Below the pieces are notes generated by a model. That model was not told where the DNA came from and did no database searches. It worked only from the letters and a program-made list of their open reading frames with translations. A program made the position numbers and the translations under genes. This document shows, piece after piece, positions 26,925-34,830 of a stretch of 64,000 nt of DNA. The stretch spans positions 4,960,001 to 5,024,000 of the forward strand of contig NZ_JACCBA010000001.1 in assembly GCF_013409365.1 (NCBI RefSeq), given 5' to 3'. The number at the start of each line of letters is the position of its first letter. Position 1 is the first letter of the stretch. Origin of the DNA: Actinomadura luteofluorescens (GTDB lineage: Bacteria; Actinomycetota; Actinomycetes; Streptosporangiales; Streptosporangiaceae).

Positions 26925-27835
26925 TGCCGTTCCGCAAGGCGCGGCGCGCCGCCCTGCGGCTGGCCGGCGCCCTCCTGCTCGCGGCGGGGACGCTGCCGGC
27001 CGTCCTGCCGATGGCGCGGGCCTCCGCCGCGGACTGCGCGGCGGCGTGGAGCTCCTCCGCCGTCTACACCGGCGGCGCCGCGGTGTCCTACAACGGGCAC
27101 AACTGGTCGGCGAAGTGGTGGACGCAGAACGAGACCCCGGGCCGCGCCGACGTGTGGGCCGACCAGGGGACCTGCGGCGGCGGATCGCCCGACCCCGGCG
27201 ATCCGCCCGGCCAGGGTGGCTTCGCGGTGAGCGAGTCGCAGTTCGCCCAGATGTTCCCGAGCCGCAACTCGTTCTACAGCTACAGCGGCCTGACCGCGGC
27301 CATGGCGGCCTTCCCCGCGTTCGCCAACACCGGAAGCGACACGGTGAAGAAGCAGGAGGCGGCCGCCTTCCTGGCCAACGTCAACCACGAGACCGGCGGG
27401 CTGGTCTACGTCGTCGAGCAGAACACGGGGAACTACCCGCACTACTGCGACGCGAGCCGGCCCTACGGATGCCCGGCGGGACAGGCGGCCTACTACGGTC
27501 GCGGCCCCATCCAGCTGAGCTGGAACTTCAACTACAAGGCGGCGGGCGACGCCCTCGGCCTCGACCTGCTGAACAACCCGTGGCTCGTGGAGCGGGACGC
27601 GTCGGTCTCCTGGCGGACCGGGCTCTGGTACTGGATGACCCAGAACGGCCCGGGCACCATGACCGGCCACAGCGCGATGGTCAACGGCCGCGGTTTCGGC
27701 GAGACCATCCGCAGCATCAACGGCGCCCTGGAATGCGACGGCCGGAACCCGGCCCAGGTGCAGAGCAGGGTGAACGCCTACCAGCGATTCACCCAGATCC
27801 TAGGCGTCCCCGCAGGAAACAACCTGACCTGCTGA
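26924..27835 (+). CDS. Family GH19 chitinase with N-terminal chitin-binding module
   Basis: This 303-aa secreted endochitinase has a signal peptide (residues 1-35), a CBM5/12-type module (CAAAWSSSAVYTGGAAVSYNGHNWSAKWWTQNETPGRADVWADQGTC), a Gly/Pro/Asp linker and a GH19 domain. The general acid is E156 in NVNHETGG, followed by YYGRGPIQLSWNFNY and GFGETIRSINGALEC. The domain order matches Streptomyces ChiC-type enzymes. It is translated by coupling to the LPMO (1-bp overlap), so both act together on chitin. Confidence 0.95.
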   Translation: MPFRKARRAALRLAGALLLAAGTLPAVLPMARASAADCAAAWSSSAVYTGGAAVSYNGHNWSAKWWTQNETPGRADVWADQGTCGGGSPDPGDPPGQGGFAVSESQFAQMFPSRNSFYSYSGLTAAMAAFPAFANTGSDTVKKQEAAAFLANVNHETGGLVYVVEQNTGNYPHYCDASRPYGCPAGQAAYYGRGPIQLSWNFNYKAAGDALGLDLLNNPWLVERDASVSWRTGLWYWMTQNGPGTMTGHSAMVNGRGFGETIRSINGALECDGRNPAQVQSRVNAYQRFTQILGVPAGNNLTC

Positions 27836-27904
27836 AACCCCCACTCCACCGACAATCCACCCCGCCGCGACCCTGCCCCTGACGGCCACTGACCCCTGAG
27901 CAAT

Positions 27905-27941
27905 GACGGCCCGCGCCCGGTGATCCCGGGTGCGGGCCGTC
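27905..27941 (+). terminator. Intrinsic terminator after the chitinase
   Basis: GACGGCCCGCGCCCGG (27905-27920) pairs with CCCGGGTGCGGGCCGTC (27925-27941), with one G-U wobble and a 4-base loop, 70 bp after the stop. It separates the chitin operon from the following sigma factor unit. Confidence 0.85.
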
Positions 27942-27997
27942 CGCCGTTTCCGGTTCCGTCTCCGGGAGGGCCTGTGGGCCGTGCGGTGAAAGAGTTG

Positions 27998-28058
27998 TTG
28001 ACGGGCCGAGGAGCGCGTCCGTACGGTCCTGAGAAAGCGCTTTCTGAATGCGCTTTCT
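27998..28058 (+). promoter_or_regulatory. Promoter with LacI-type operator in front of the ECF sigma gene
   Basis: TTGACG (27998-28003) and TACGGT (28022-28027) are 18 bp apart. The perfect 14-bp palindrome AGAAAGCGCTTTCT (28032-28045) follows at the start site, with an extra half-site GCGCTTTCT at 28050-28058. The CG-centred palindrome is typical of LacI-family repressors. Matching architecture recurs at 40925-40974 and 46758-46802. Confidence 0.7.
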
Positions 28059-28129
28059 GACCGCAGCCGGGGGTGGGCCGGGACCGCCACCCGCGCCCCG
28101 CCCCCGGTCGACCACCGAAGGCGGTGACG

Positions 28130-28726
28130 ATGCTTCCGCACGCTCTTTGGGAGCGCTCCCACACGTGCCCGCCGGACGAGTCCGCCCGTGCCGAGTTCCA
28201 CCGTTTCTTCCAGCGGCACCACCGTGAGCTGGCGCGGCTGGCGTTCCTGCTGCTCGGTGACCAGGACGGCGCCGACGACCTGGCCGCCGAGGCCCTGACG
28301 GCCGCCTGGCAGCGCTGGGACCGGGTGCGCGCGGCCGACCAGCCCCTCGCCTACGTGCGCGGGATGGTCGTCAACATGGCGCGGAGCCGGCTCCGCGCCC
28401 TCGTGCGCGAGCGCGACAAGGCCGCGCGGTTGAGCGCCCGGATGGACGACCGCGTCCGCGACCCCGACGTCCCGGCGGTCGTCGACGTGCGGGCGGCGCT
28501 CCGGACCCTGCCCCAGCGCAAGCGCGCGTGCGTGGTCCTGCGCTTCGGCTTCGACATGTCCGAGAAGGACACCGCCCGCGTCCTGGGCGTCGCGGTCGGC
28601 ACCGTGAAGAGCCAGACCGCCAAGGCCGTCGCCGAACTGGCCCGCCACTTAGCGGACCCCAGCCCCCGATCACCGACTCCCACGACGCCGGCACCGAAAG
28701 GAAGCCCCAGATCTAGCGGCTTGTGA
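28130..28726 (+). CDS. ECF RNA polymerase sigma factor (SigE-like family)
   Basis: This 198-aa sigma factor has region 2 (FHRFFQRHHRELARLAFLLLGDQDGADDLAAEALTAAWQRWDRV) and region 4 (LRTLPQRKRACVVLRFGFDMSEKDTARVLGVAVGTVKSQTAKAVAEL). Its C-terminus is Pro/Ser-rich. No anti-sigma gene is adjacent. The ATG at 28130 lies 85 bp after a LacI-type operator, so expression is probably carbohydrate-controlled. The gene directly precedes the rhamnogalacturonan lyase, whose promoter looks ECF-dependent. Confidence 0.9.
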   Translation: MLPHALWERSHTCPPDESARAEFHRFFQRHHRELARLAFLLLGDQDGADDLAAEALTAAWQRWDRVRAADQPLAYVRGMVVNMARSRLRALVRERDKAARLSARMDDRVRDPDVPAVVDVRAALRTLPQRKRACVVLRFGFDMSEKDTARVLGVAVGTVKSQTAKAVAELARHLADPSPRSPTPTTPAPKGSPRSSGL

Positions 28727-28926
28727 ACTTCGGCCACCGAGTTGCGCTTCGTAGCCCGCCGACCGCAGACCGACCGCGTTCCAACCGATGGCAGTTCCCA
28801 GGACGGGCGGTTCGAGGTCGGCCTGCCGGGTTGGCGGTTCGTGGACCGCTGGCGGCGGGTCGGCTGTGTCGGCGATTGGCTGCTCCCCGGGGGTGGCTCG
28901 GGAGGGGCGCGACTTAAGGGTTGGAC

Positions 28927-28956
28927 GGCAACCTTTCGGGCGTGAGTGGGCGACTA
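28927..28956 (+). promoter_or_regulatory. ECF-type promoter of the rhamnogalacturonan lyase gene
   Basis: GGCAACC (28927-28933) and CGACTA (28951-28956) are separated by 17 bp. This combines an AAC-containing -35 with a CG-beginning -10, as typical of ECF sigma promoters. It sits 56 bp before the GTG of the PL11 gene. The adjacent ECF gene at 28130 is the obvious candidate to read it. Confidence 0.6.
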
Positions 28957-29011
28957 GGGGGAGAAGACCCGCTCTCGGGCGCTCCCCGCCCCGCTCCCAA
29001 GGAAGTGGTCT

Positions 29012-30817
29012 GTGAGACCGAAACCCCGTTACCTCGCCCTGGCCGTCGCCGCGGCCGTGGCCTTTGCCGGCGTGCCGCACGCGGCGCGCGCGGCCGTCGC
29101 GCGGCAGGTCGAGGACCTCGACCGCGGCCTGATCAGTGTCCGCTCGGGCGACGGCAACTACGTCGGCTGGCGGCTGCTCGGCACCGATCCGCCCGCCACC
29201 GCGTTCGCCCTCTACCGCGGGACGGCCCGCGTCGCCACGGTCACCGGATCGACCAACTACCGGGACCAGGGTGCGCCCGCCGACGCCTCCTACACCGTCC
29301 GGCCGATCGTGAACGGCGGCGAGGGGACGTCCTCCGAGCCGTCGCTGCGGTTCGGCGACGGGTACCTGGACGTGCCGATCCAGCCGCCGGGGTCCGGCTA
29401 CAGCGCCAACGACGCGAGCGTCGCCGACCTCGACGGCGACGGGCGCCTGGAGTTCGTGCTGAAGTGGGACCCGTCCGACTCCAAGGACAACTCGCAGAGC
29501 GGCTACACCAGCGACGTCTACGTCGACGCCTACCGGCTGGACGGCGCCCGCCTCTGGCGGATCGACCTCGGCCGCAACATCCGCGCCGGGGCGCACTACA
29601 CCCAGTTCCAGGCCTACGACTACGACGGTGACGGCCGGGCCGAGGTCGCGATGAAGACCGCGGACGGCACCGTCGACGGCACCGGCAAGGCGATCGGGAA
29701 CGCGTCGGCCGACTACCGCAACTCCAGCGGATACGTCCTCACCGGGCCCGAGTACCTCACCATGTTCGACGGCCGCACCGGAGCCGCGCTCCAGACCGTC
29801 GACTACGTGCCGGCGCGCGGCAGCGTCGCGTCCTGGGGCGACTCCTACGGCAACCGCGTGGACCGCTTCCTCGCGGGCACCGCCTACCTGGACGGCGCCC
29901 GCCCCAGCCTGATCATGGCGCGCGGCTACTACACCCGCACCGTGATCGCCGCGTGGGACTGGCGCGACGGGCACTTCACCCGCCGCTGGACGTTCGACAC
30001 CAACAGCTCCACCAACACCGGCCGCGGCTTCGACGGTCAGGGCTCGCACAGCCTGTCGGTCGGGGACGTCGACCAGGACGGCCGGGACGAGATCGTCTAC
30101 GGCGCCATGGCGGTCGACGACAACGGCGGCGGCCTGTGGACGACCCGCACCGGCCACGGCGACGCCCAGCACCTCGGCGACTTCGACCCCGCCCGGCCGG
30201 GCCTGGAGTACTTCAAGGTCAGCGAGTCGTCGGGCCAGCCGTCCTCGCTCTACGTCGATCCCCGCGACGGGCGGGTCCTGTGGTCGACGTCCGCGTGCTG
30301 CGACAACGGCCGGGGCGTCGCAGGGGACATCTGGACGGGACGTCCCGGCGCCGAGTTCTGGTCGGCGGCCGTCTCGGAGCTGCGCAGCGTCACCGGCAAC
30401 AACGCGGGCCGCAAGCCGTCCTCGGCGAACTTCCTCGTCTGGTGGGACGCCGACCCGGTGCGCGAGCTCCTGGACGGCACGCGCATCGACAAGTACGGCC
30501 CGTCCGGTGACACCCGGCTCCTCACCGCTTCGGGCGTGCATTCCAACAACGGCACGAAGGCCATCCCGTCACTGGCGGGCGACCTGTTCGGCGACTGGCG
30601 TGAGGAGGTCGTCTGGCCCACCACCGACAACACCCGGCTCCGCGTGTACACGACGCGGGACGTCACCGACCGCAAGCTCTACACGCTCCTGCACGACACC
30701 CAGTACCGGGCCGCTCTGGCCTGGCAGAACACCGCCTACAACCAGCCGCCGCACCCGAGCTTCTTCCTCGGGGACGGCATGTCCACCCCACCCCAGCCGC
30801 AGATCTACGTGCGGTGA
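29012..30817 (+). CDS. Secreted rhamnogalacturonan lyase, family PL11
   Basis: The enzyme cleaves the rhamnose-galacturonate backbone of rhamnogalacturonan I by beta-elimination, outside the cell. The 601-aa precursor has a signal peptide (PRYLALAVAAAVAFAGVPHAARA) and then the PL11 N-terminal FN3-like domain (RQVEDLDRGLISVRSGDGNYVGWRLLGTD). An eight-bladed propeller follows with many Asp-rich calcium loops (DLDGDGRLEF, DYDGDGRAEV, DVDQDGRDEIVYGAMAVDDNG) and the conserved FGDWREEVVWPT near the end. Length matches YesW-like single-domain members. GTG 29012 has AAGGAAG upstream. The PL1 gene follows 17 bp after the stop. Confidence 0.95.
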   Translation: MRPKPRYLALAVAAAVAFAGVPHAARAAVARQVEDLDRGLISVRSGDGNYVGWRLLGTDPPATAFALYRGTARVATVTGSTNYRDQGAPADASYTVRPIVNGGEGTSSEPSLRFGDGYLDVPIQPPGSGYSANDASVADLDGDGRLEFVLKWDPSDSKDNSQSGYTSDVYVDAYRLDGARLWRIDLGRNIRAGAHYTQFQAYDYDGDGRAEVAMKTADGTVDGTGKAIGNASADYRNSSGYVLTGPEYLTMFDGRTGAALQTVDYVPARGSVASWGDSYGNRVDRFLAGTAYLDGARPSLIMARGYYTRTVIAAWDWRDGHFTRRWTFDTNSSTNTGRGFDGQGSHSLSVGDVDQDGRDEIVYGAMAVDDNGGGLWTTRTGHGDAQHLGDFDPARPGLEYFKVSESSGQPSSLYVDPRDGRVLWSTSACCDNGRGVAGDIWTGRPGAEFWSAAVSELRSVTGNNAGRKPSSANFLVWWDADPVRELLDGTRIDKYGPSGDTRLLTASGVHSNNGTKAIPSLAGDLFGDWREEVVWPTTDNTRLRVYTTRDVTDRKLYTLLHDTQYRAALAWQNTAYNQPPHPSFFLGDGMSTPPQPQIYVR

Positions 30818-30834
30818 CAAGGAGGAATCCCGCC

Positions 30835-31821
30835 ATGAAGACCAGAACCGCGCTCCTCGGGACGCTGGCCGTGGCCGCCGGCGCCGCCGTGACCGCGTCC
30901 GGCGTCTCGGGCGCCGCCGTGCCGCCCGGCGACTCCGTCCGGCCCGGGGCCGCCGTCGCGGCCGAGTCGTCGCCGGTCGGGTACGCGAGCATGAACGGCG
31001 GCACGACCGGCGGCGCGGGCGGCGCCACGGTCACCGCGACCAACGCGTCCCAGCTCAACACGTACGCGACCGCGAGCGCGCCCTACGTCATCCGGATCAC
31101 GGGCACCATCGCCGTGTCGGGGATGCAGAAGGTGGCGTCCAACAAGACGGTCATCGGCGTCGGCACGTCCGGCCGGATCACCGGCGGCGGGCTCAACGTC
31201 TCCCAGGCCCGCAACGTCATCATCCGCAACCTCACGTTCACCGGGGCGAGCGACGACGCGATCAACGTCCAGTACTCGACGAACGTGTGGATCGACCACA
31301 ACGACCTGTCCAACGGGTACGACGGCCTGACCGACATCAAGCGCGCGTCCGACTTCGTCACGGTGTCGTGGAACCACTACCACGACCACGACAAGACCGC
31401 CCTGCTCGGCCACAGCGACGACAACGCGGGCGAGGACCTCGGTCACCTGCGCGTCACCTACGTGCACAACTGGTTCGACGGCACCAAGCAGCGGCATCCG
31501 CGGGTGCGCTTCGCCAACCCCGTGCACGTCTTCAACAACTACTACAGGAGCATCGGAAGCTACGGCGTCGCGTCCACCGAGAACGCCGGCGTCTTCGTCG
31601 ACCGCAACTACTTCGAGAACGTCGCGAAGCCCACCTCGCTGCAGGAGGGGTCGTCCGACCAGGGCAACATCAAGGCCGAGGGCAACTACCTCGCCAACTC
31701 CGGGACGCCCGCCACCCGCAACTCCGGGTCCGTCGCGGCGATCCCCTACTCCTACACGGCCGAGGCCGCCAGTGCGGTGAAGGCGACCGTCACCGCGGGC
31801 GCCGGCGTCGGCCACGTCTGA
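30835..31821 (+). CDS. Secreted pectate lyase, family PL1
   Basis: This 328-aa precursor has a signal peptide (residues 1-26) and a PL1 parallel beta-helix. Seen are NKTVIGVGTSGRITGGGLNV, IIRNLTF, the calcium/catalytic segment VWIDHNDLSN and DGLTDIKRASDFVTVSWNHYHDHDKTALLGHSDDN. The substrate arginine motif is VTYVHNWFDGTKQRHPRVRF. It removes polygalacturonate segments by beta-elimination. AAGGAGGA lies 9 bp before ATG 30835, and the gene is operonic with the PL11 lyase. Confidence 0.95.
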   Translation: MKTRTALLGTLAVAAGAAVTASGVSGAAVPPGDSVRPGAAVAAESSPVGYASMNGGTTGGAGGATVTATNASQLNTYATASAPYVIRITGTIAVSGMQKVASNKTVIGVGTSGRITGGGLNVSQARNVIIRNLTFTGASDDAINVQYSTNVWIDHNDLSNGYDGLTDIKRASDFVTVSWNHYHDHDKTALLGHSDDNAGEDLGHLRVTYVHNWFDGTKQRHPRVRFANPVHVFNNYYRSIGSYGVASTENAGVFVDRNYFENVAKPTSLQEGSSDQGNIKAEGNYLANSGTPATRNSGSVAAIPYSYTAEAASAVKATVTAGAGVGHV

Positions 31822-31839
31822 CCGGGACGGCGGGCCCGG

Positions 31840-32568
31840 TCACTCGTAGGGGTCGCTGGGCCTGCCGACCCGCTGGAGGGACCGTCCGCGCAGCGTCTGG
31901 ACGACCGTCGCCCGCCGTCCGGGCGCGGGCGGCTCCCACACCCCGTCGACCCGCACCCACGTGTCGGCGGGCGGCCGCGGCAGGCCGCGCACGATCACGG
32001 GGAACGGGATGGCGTCACCCGCGCAGCACGCGACCTTCAACCGGGTGACGCGCCAGCCGCGCTCGCCCTTCGCCGGCGGGGACACGAAGCCCGTCAGCCG
32101 CACCGGGACCCCCTCGAACGATGCGGGGTCGCCCGTCTGCGCCTCGTAGGCGCGTCCGATGAACTCGCCCATGCTCATCGGGACGGGCGCTCCCGTCCTC
32201 GGCAGCGGGGCGAAGCCTTCGGCGGGGGACGGCGGGGGCGGCGCGGCGCGGCCGGCGCCGCGTGCGGCGGTGAACGAGCCGAGCGCGGGCGGCGCGATCA
32301 CGAAGATCGCCAGCACGGGCAGGCAGAGCAGCCACGCGACGCCCGGACCGTGCCCGCCGTGATCGTCGTCGTGGGGGTCGTCGCCGGTGTCCCGCCATTC
32401 CCGGCGCAGCCCGGCGGCCCCCAGCCCGACCAGCGCGACCGCCGCGGCGACCAGCGGGTAGCGGAACCCGGGCCGCACGTAGTTGACGTACTCGCCGCTG
32501 CCCAGCGTGATCCACAGCATTGCGCCGCCGACCAGGACGAGCAGCAGGTTCTGCGCGGACCTGCTCAC
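31840..32568 (-). CDS. TIGR03943 family (DUF1980) membrane-anchored protein
   Basis: This 242-aa protein has two N-terminal TM helices (LLLVLVGGAMLWITLG and YPLVAAAVALVGLGAAGL), a His-rich DDHGGHGPG stretch and a third TM. The extracytoplasmic domain has VRLTGFVSPPAKGERGWRVTRLKVACCAGDAIPFPVIVRG and VRVDGVW. The adjacent Cys pair and His-rich loop suggest metal handling; in many bacteria this family pairs with the permease encoded just upstream. The GTG at 32568 overlaps the permease stop by 4 bp. Confidence 0.88.
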   Translation of the reverse strand: MSRSAQNLLLVLVGGAMLWITLGSGEYVNYVRPGFRYPLVAAAVALVGLGAAGLRREWRDTGDDPHDDDHGGHGPGVAWLLCLPVLAIFVIAPPALGSFTAARGAGRAAPPPPSPAEGFAPLPRTGAPVPMSMGEFIGRAYEAQTGDPASFEGVPVRLTGFVSPPAKGERGWRVTRLKVACCAGDAIPFPVIVRGLPRPPADTWVRVDGVWEPPAPGRRATVVQTLRGRSLQRVGRPSDPYE

Positions 32569-33605
32569 GACAGCAGCCCTCCCACCAGCGCGCTGACCCC
32601 CACCGCCAGGCAGAACGTCAGCGGGACGAACCGGACCGCGAAGCTCCGGCCGAAGAACCCCGCCTGCAGGGCGATCAGCTTGAGGTCCACCATCGGGCCG
32701 ACCACCAGGAACGTCAGCCGCGCGGTGGTGGAGAACTGCGACAGGCTGGCCGCCACGAACGCGTCGGCCTCCGAGCAGATGGACATCAGCACGGCCAGCA
32801 CCGCGAGGAGCAGGACCGACACCACGGCGTCGTCCGCCGCCGACGAGACCCAGTTCGAAGGCACCGCGGCGTTGATGGTGGCGGCCGCCGCCGCGCCGAC
32901 GACCAGGAACCCTCCGGCGTGCATGATGTCGTGCCGCATGGCCTGCCGGAACGCGTCCAGGCGTCCGGCGGCTCCATGCGCGTGGGGACGGGACGGCACC
33001 CTCAGCCATTCGCGCTTGCCCAGCAGCAGCCATGCCCACCCGGCCAGCACCGCCACCAGCAGCGACGCGGCGAACCGTCCGACCACCATCTCCGGTTTGC
33101 CCGGGAAGGCGACCGCGGTGGCGACCAGCACCACGGGGTTGATCGCGGGGGCGGCGAGCAGGAACGTGAGCGCGGCGGCGGGCGCCACGCCGCGCGCCAT
33201 CAGCCCGCCCGCGACCGGCACCGACGCGCACTCGCACCCCGGCAGGACCGCCCCCATCGCGCCCGCGACCGGTACCGCCGCCGCCGGCCGGCGCGGCAGC
33301 ACGCGCCGCCACACCGACGCGGGCACGAACGCGGTGATCGCGGCCGACAGCGCGACGCCGAAGACGAGGAACGGCAGCGCCTGGACGCACACCGCCACGA
33401 AGATCGTCGCCCAGGCGTCCAGGGCCCGCGCGCCGATGTGCGGCGCCGCCCATGTCCGTCCGAGCACGAGCGCCGCCGCCAGCGCGCCGAACGCCCAGGC
33501 CGCGCGCGCTCCGGGCGCCGCACCCCGCTCGCGCCCCCAGTCCGCCGGAGGGAGCACCTCCTCCTCGGCCACCCGCGGCCCGGCGCGTTCGATCATGCAG
33601 GCCAT
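32565..33605 (-). CDS. Permease of the DUF318/ArsP-like family
   Basis: This 346-aa integral membrane protein has about eight TM segments. It carries the family motif GAVLPGCECASVPVAGGLMARGV, whose Cys-x-Cys is typical, and a mirrored second half containing LMSICSEADAFVAASL and FLVVGPMVDLKLIALQAGFF. Relatives include ArsP organoarsenical permeases and many uncharacterised ones; coupling to the TIGR03943 protein is the common arrangement. The ATG at 33605 or 33596 is the start. The transported substrate is unknown; Zn-related roles are only inferred. Confidence 0.88.
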   Translation of the reverse strand: MACMIERAGPRVAEEEVLPPADWGRERGAAPGARAAWAFGALAAALVLGRTWAAPHIGARALDAWATIFVAVCVQALPFLVFGVALSAAITAFVPASVWRRVLPRRPAAAVPVAGAMGAVLPGCECASVPVAGGLMARGVAPAAALTFLLAAPAINPVVLVATAVAFPGKPEMVVGRFAASLLVAVLAGWAWLLLGKREWLRVPSRPHAHGAAGRLDAFRQAMRHDIMHAGGFLVVGAAAAATINAAVPSNWVSSAADDAVVSVLLLAVLAVLMSICSEADAFVAASLSQFSTTARLTFLVVGPMVDLKLIALQAGFFGRSFAVRFVPLTFCLAVGVSALVGGLLS

Positions 33606-33700
33606 CGTTCCAGAGCCCGCCCCCGCGCCGCCCGAGATCCGCGCCCCCGCCCGGCGCCCCGCGACCGCCCGGAGACGCGGATGTCAGGACGTCAGGACGG

Positions 33701-33727
33701 CGGGCGCCCGAAACGTGCGGGCGCCCG
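33701..33727 (-). terminator. Palindromic hairpin after the 97-aa membrane protein gene
   Basis: Two copies of the self-complementary 10-mer CGGGCGCCCG (33701-33710 and 33718-33727) are separated by 7 bases. They lie downstream of the minus-strand gene ending at 33816 and upstream of the permease gene, so they probably end that transcript. Confidence 0.6.
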
Positions 33728-33815
33728 GACTCTTCTGTCACGTCCTAGACCCAGGGCCGCCGGCCACCGCCGCCGCCTGGGCTCCACGGTCGCTCGCGGC
33801 CCTCGGGCGTGGGCG

Positions 33816-34109
33816 TCAGCGCATCGCGTGGGACGCGCGGCCGCCGACCCGTTCCTCCATCTCGCCGCGCTGCTGCGGGATCCCGCCGCTCTCCTCGCGC
33901 ATCTCCTCCAGGCGCATGGCGACGCCGATGGCGAAGAAGGTCGGGGCCCATTCGCCGACGAAGATTCCCCATCGGTCGGCGCGGTCCATGCCCTGCTCCT
34001 CCAGCCGGGTGGACAGCGCCCAGGACGCGAGCGCGAGGCCGATCGACCCGAGTCCCGCCGTGTACATGTGGTGCGACCTGATGCCGCGCTTGTGCAGTGT
34101 CTTGATCAT
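33816..34109 (-). CDS. Small membrane protein, 97 aa, unknown
   Basis: The ATG at 34109 follows an excellent AAGGGGGGAAA ribosome site. The peptide has a basic N-terminus (MIKTLHKRGIRSHH), one clear TM helix (YTAGLGSIGLALASWAL), a second weaker hydrophobic segment (WGIFVGEWAPTFFAIGVAM) and a charged Glu/Arg tail. It is a common style of actinomycete envelope protein of unknown function. Confidence 0.7.
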   Translation of the reverse strand: MIKTLHKRGIRSHHMYTAGLGSIGLALASWALSTRLEEQGMDRADRWGIFVGEWAPTFFAIGVAMRLEEMREESGGIPQQRGEMEERVGGRASHAMR

Positions 34110-34338
34110 TTTCCCCCCTTGGTCGGTCGGGCCGTACCCGGGCGTTCACCTGCACAAGCAGGCATTGGCCGGTTTTTGCCCACTCCGGACGTGTCGGTGT
34201 CCGGCGGCCTCCCGCGGGCGCGGTCCGAGCGATCGGCGGCGAGTACCCGCCCGCCCGCCGGGTACCGCGAGGTGCGTCACCGACGGGCCGCCATGGCCGA
34301 AGAGCAGGGCCGCGGCCCTCACATCCGAGAGGACCCCG

Positions 34339-34830
34339 ATGGAGACGGGCGGACCATTCCTGGCGATCTACCTGAACGATCACCTCGCGGGCGCGGCGGC
34401 CGGCGTGGGACGCTCTCGCGCGCTCGCCCAGGCGCACCAGGGCGGGCCGGACGAGGAGCGGCTGCGGCGGCTCGCCGACGAGATCGCCGCCGACCGGGGA
34501 GCGCTGCTGGCCGTCATGGCCTCGCTCGGCATCCCCGTCCGGCACTACAAGAGCATCGCGCTGTCCGTGGCCGAGAGGGCGGGGCGGCTCAAGTTCAACG
34601 GCAGCCTGAAGGAGCGCTCCCCGCTGACCGATGTCGTGGAGTACGAGTTCCTGCGCCTGGCCGTCGAGGGCAAGGCGGCCGGCTGGCGCACGCTGCGCGC
34701 CCTCGCCGATCGGACGCCGGACCTGGACGCGGCCGAGCTGGAGAAGCTGCACGACCGCGCCCAGAGGCAGATCGACGTCCTCGAAGATCTCCGCAGGACC
34801 GCCGCCGCGGAGGTCTTCACCTCCGGCTGA
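34339..34830 (+). CDS. Conserved actinobacterial helical protein, 163 aa
   Basis: The product begins GGPFLAIYLNDHLAGAAAGVGRSRALAQ and is almost wholly alpha-helical (LRRLADEIAADRGALLAVMASLGI, SLKERSPLTDVVEYEFLRLAVEGKAAGWRTLRALAD, LEKLHDRAQRQIDVLEDLRRTAA). I recognise the pattern from uncharacterised actinobacterial proteins and it is compatible with a ferritin-like four-helix bundle. The ATG at 34339 follows GAGAGGACCCCG. It overlaps the convergent fusion gene by 14 bp. Confidence 0.7.
   Translation: METGGPFLAIYLNDHLAGAAAGVGRSRALAQAHQGGPDEERLRRLADEIAADRGALLAVMASLGIPVRHYKSIALSVAERAGRLKFNGSLKERSPLTDVVEYEFLRLAVEGKAAGWRTLRALADRTPDLDAAELEKLHDRAQRQIDVLEDLRRTAAAEVFTSG

Noticed and set aside
28130..28726. 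Reading the ECF sigma gene as part of the chitinase operon
   Set aside because: A strong terminator (27905-27941) and a separate promoter with operator lie between the chitinase and the sigma gene.
32350..34830. 826-aa plus-strand open frame across the permease region
   Set aside because: Only its last 163 residues (from ATG 34339) are protein-like; the rest is antisense to the permease and TIGR03943 genes.
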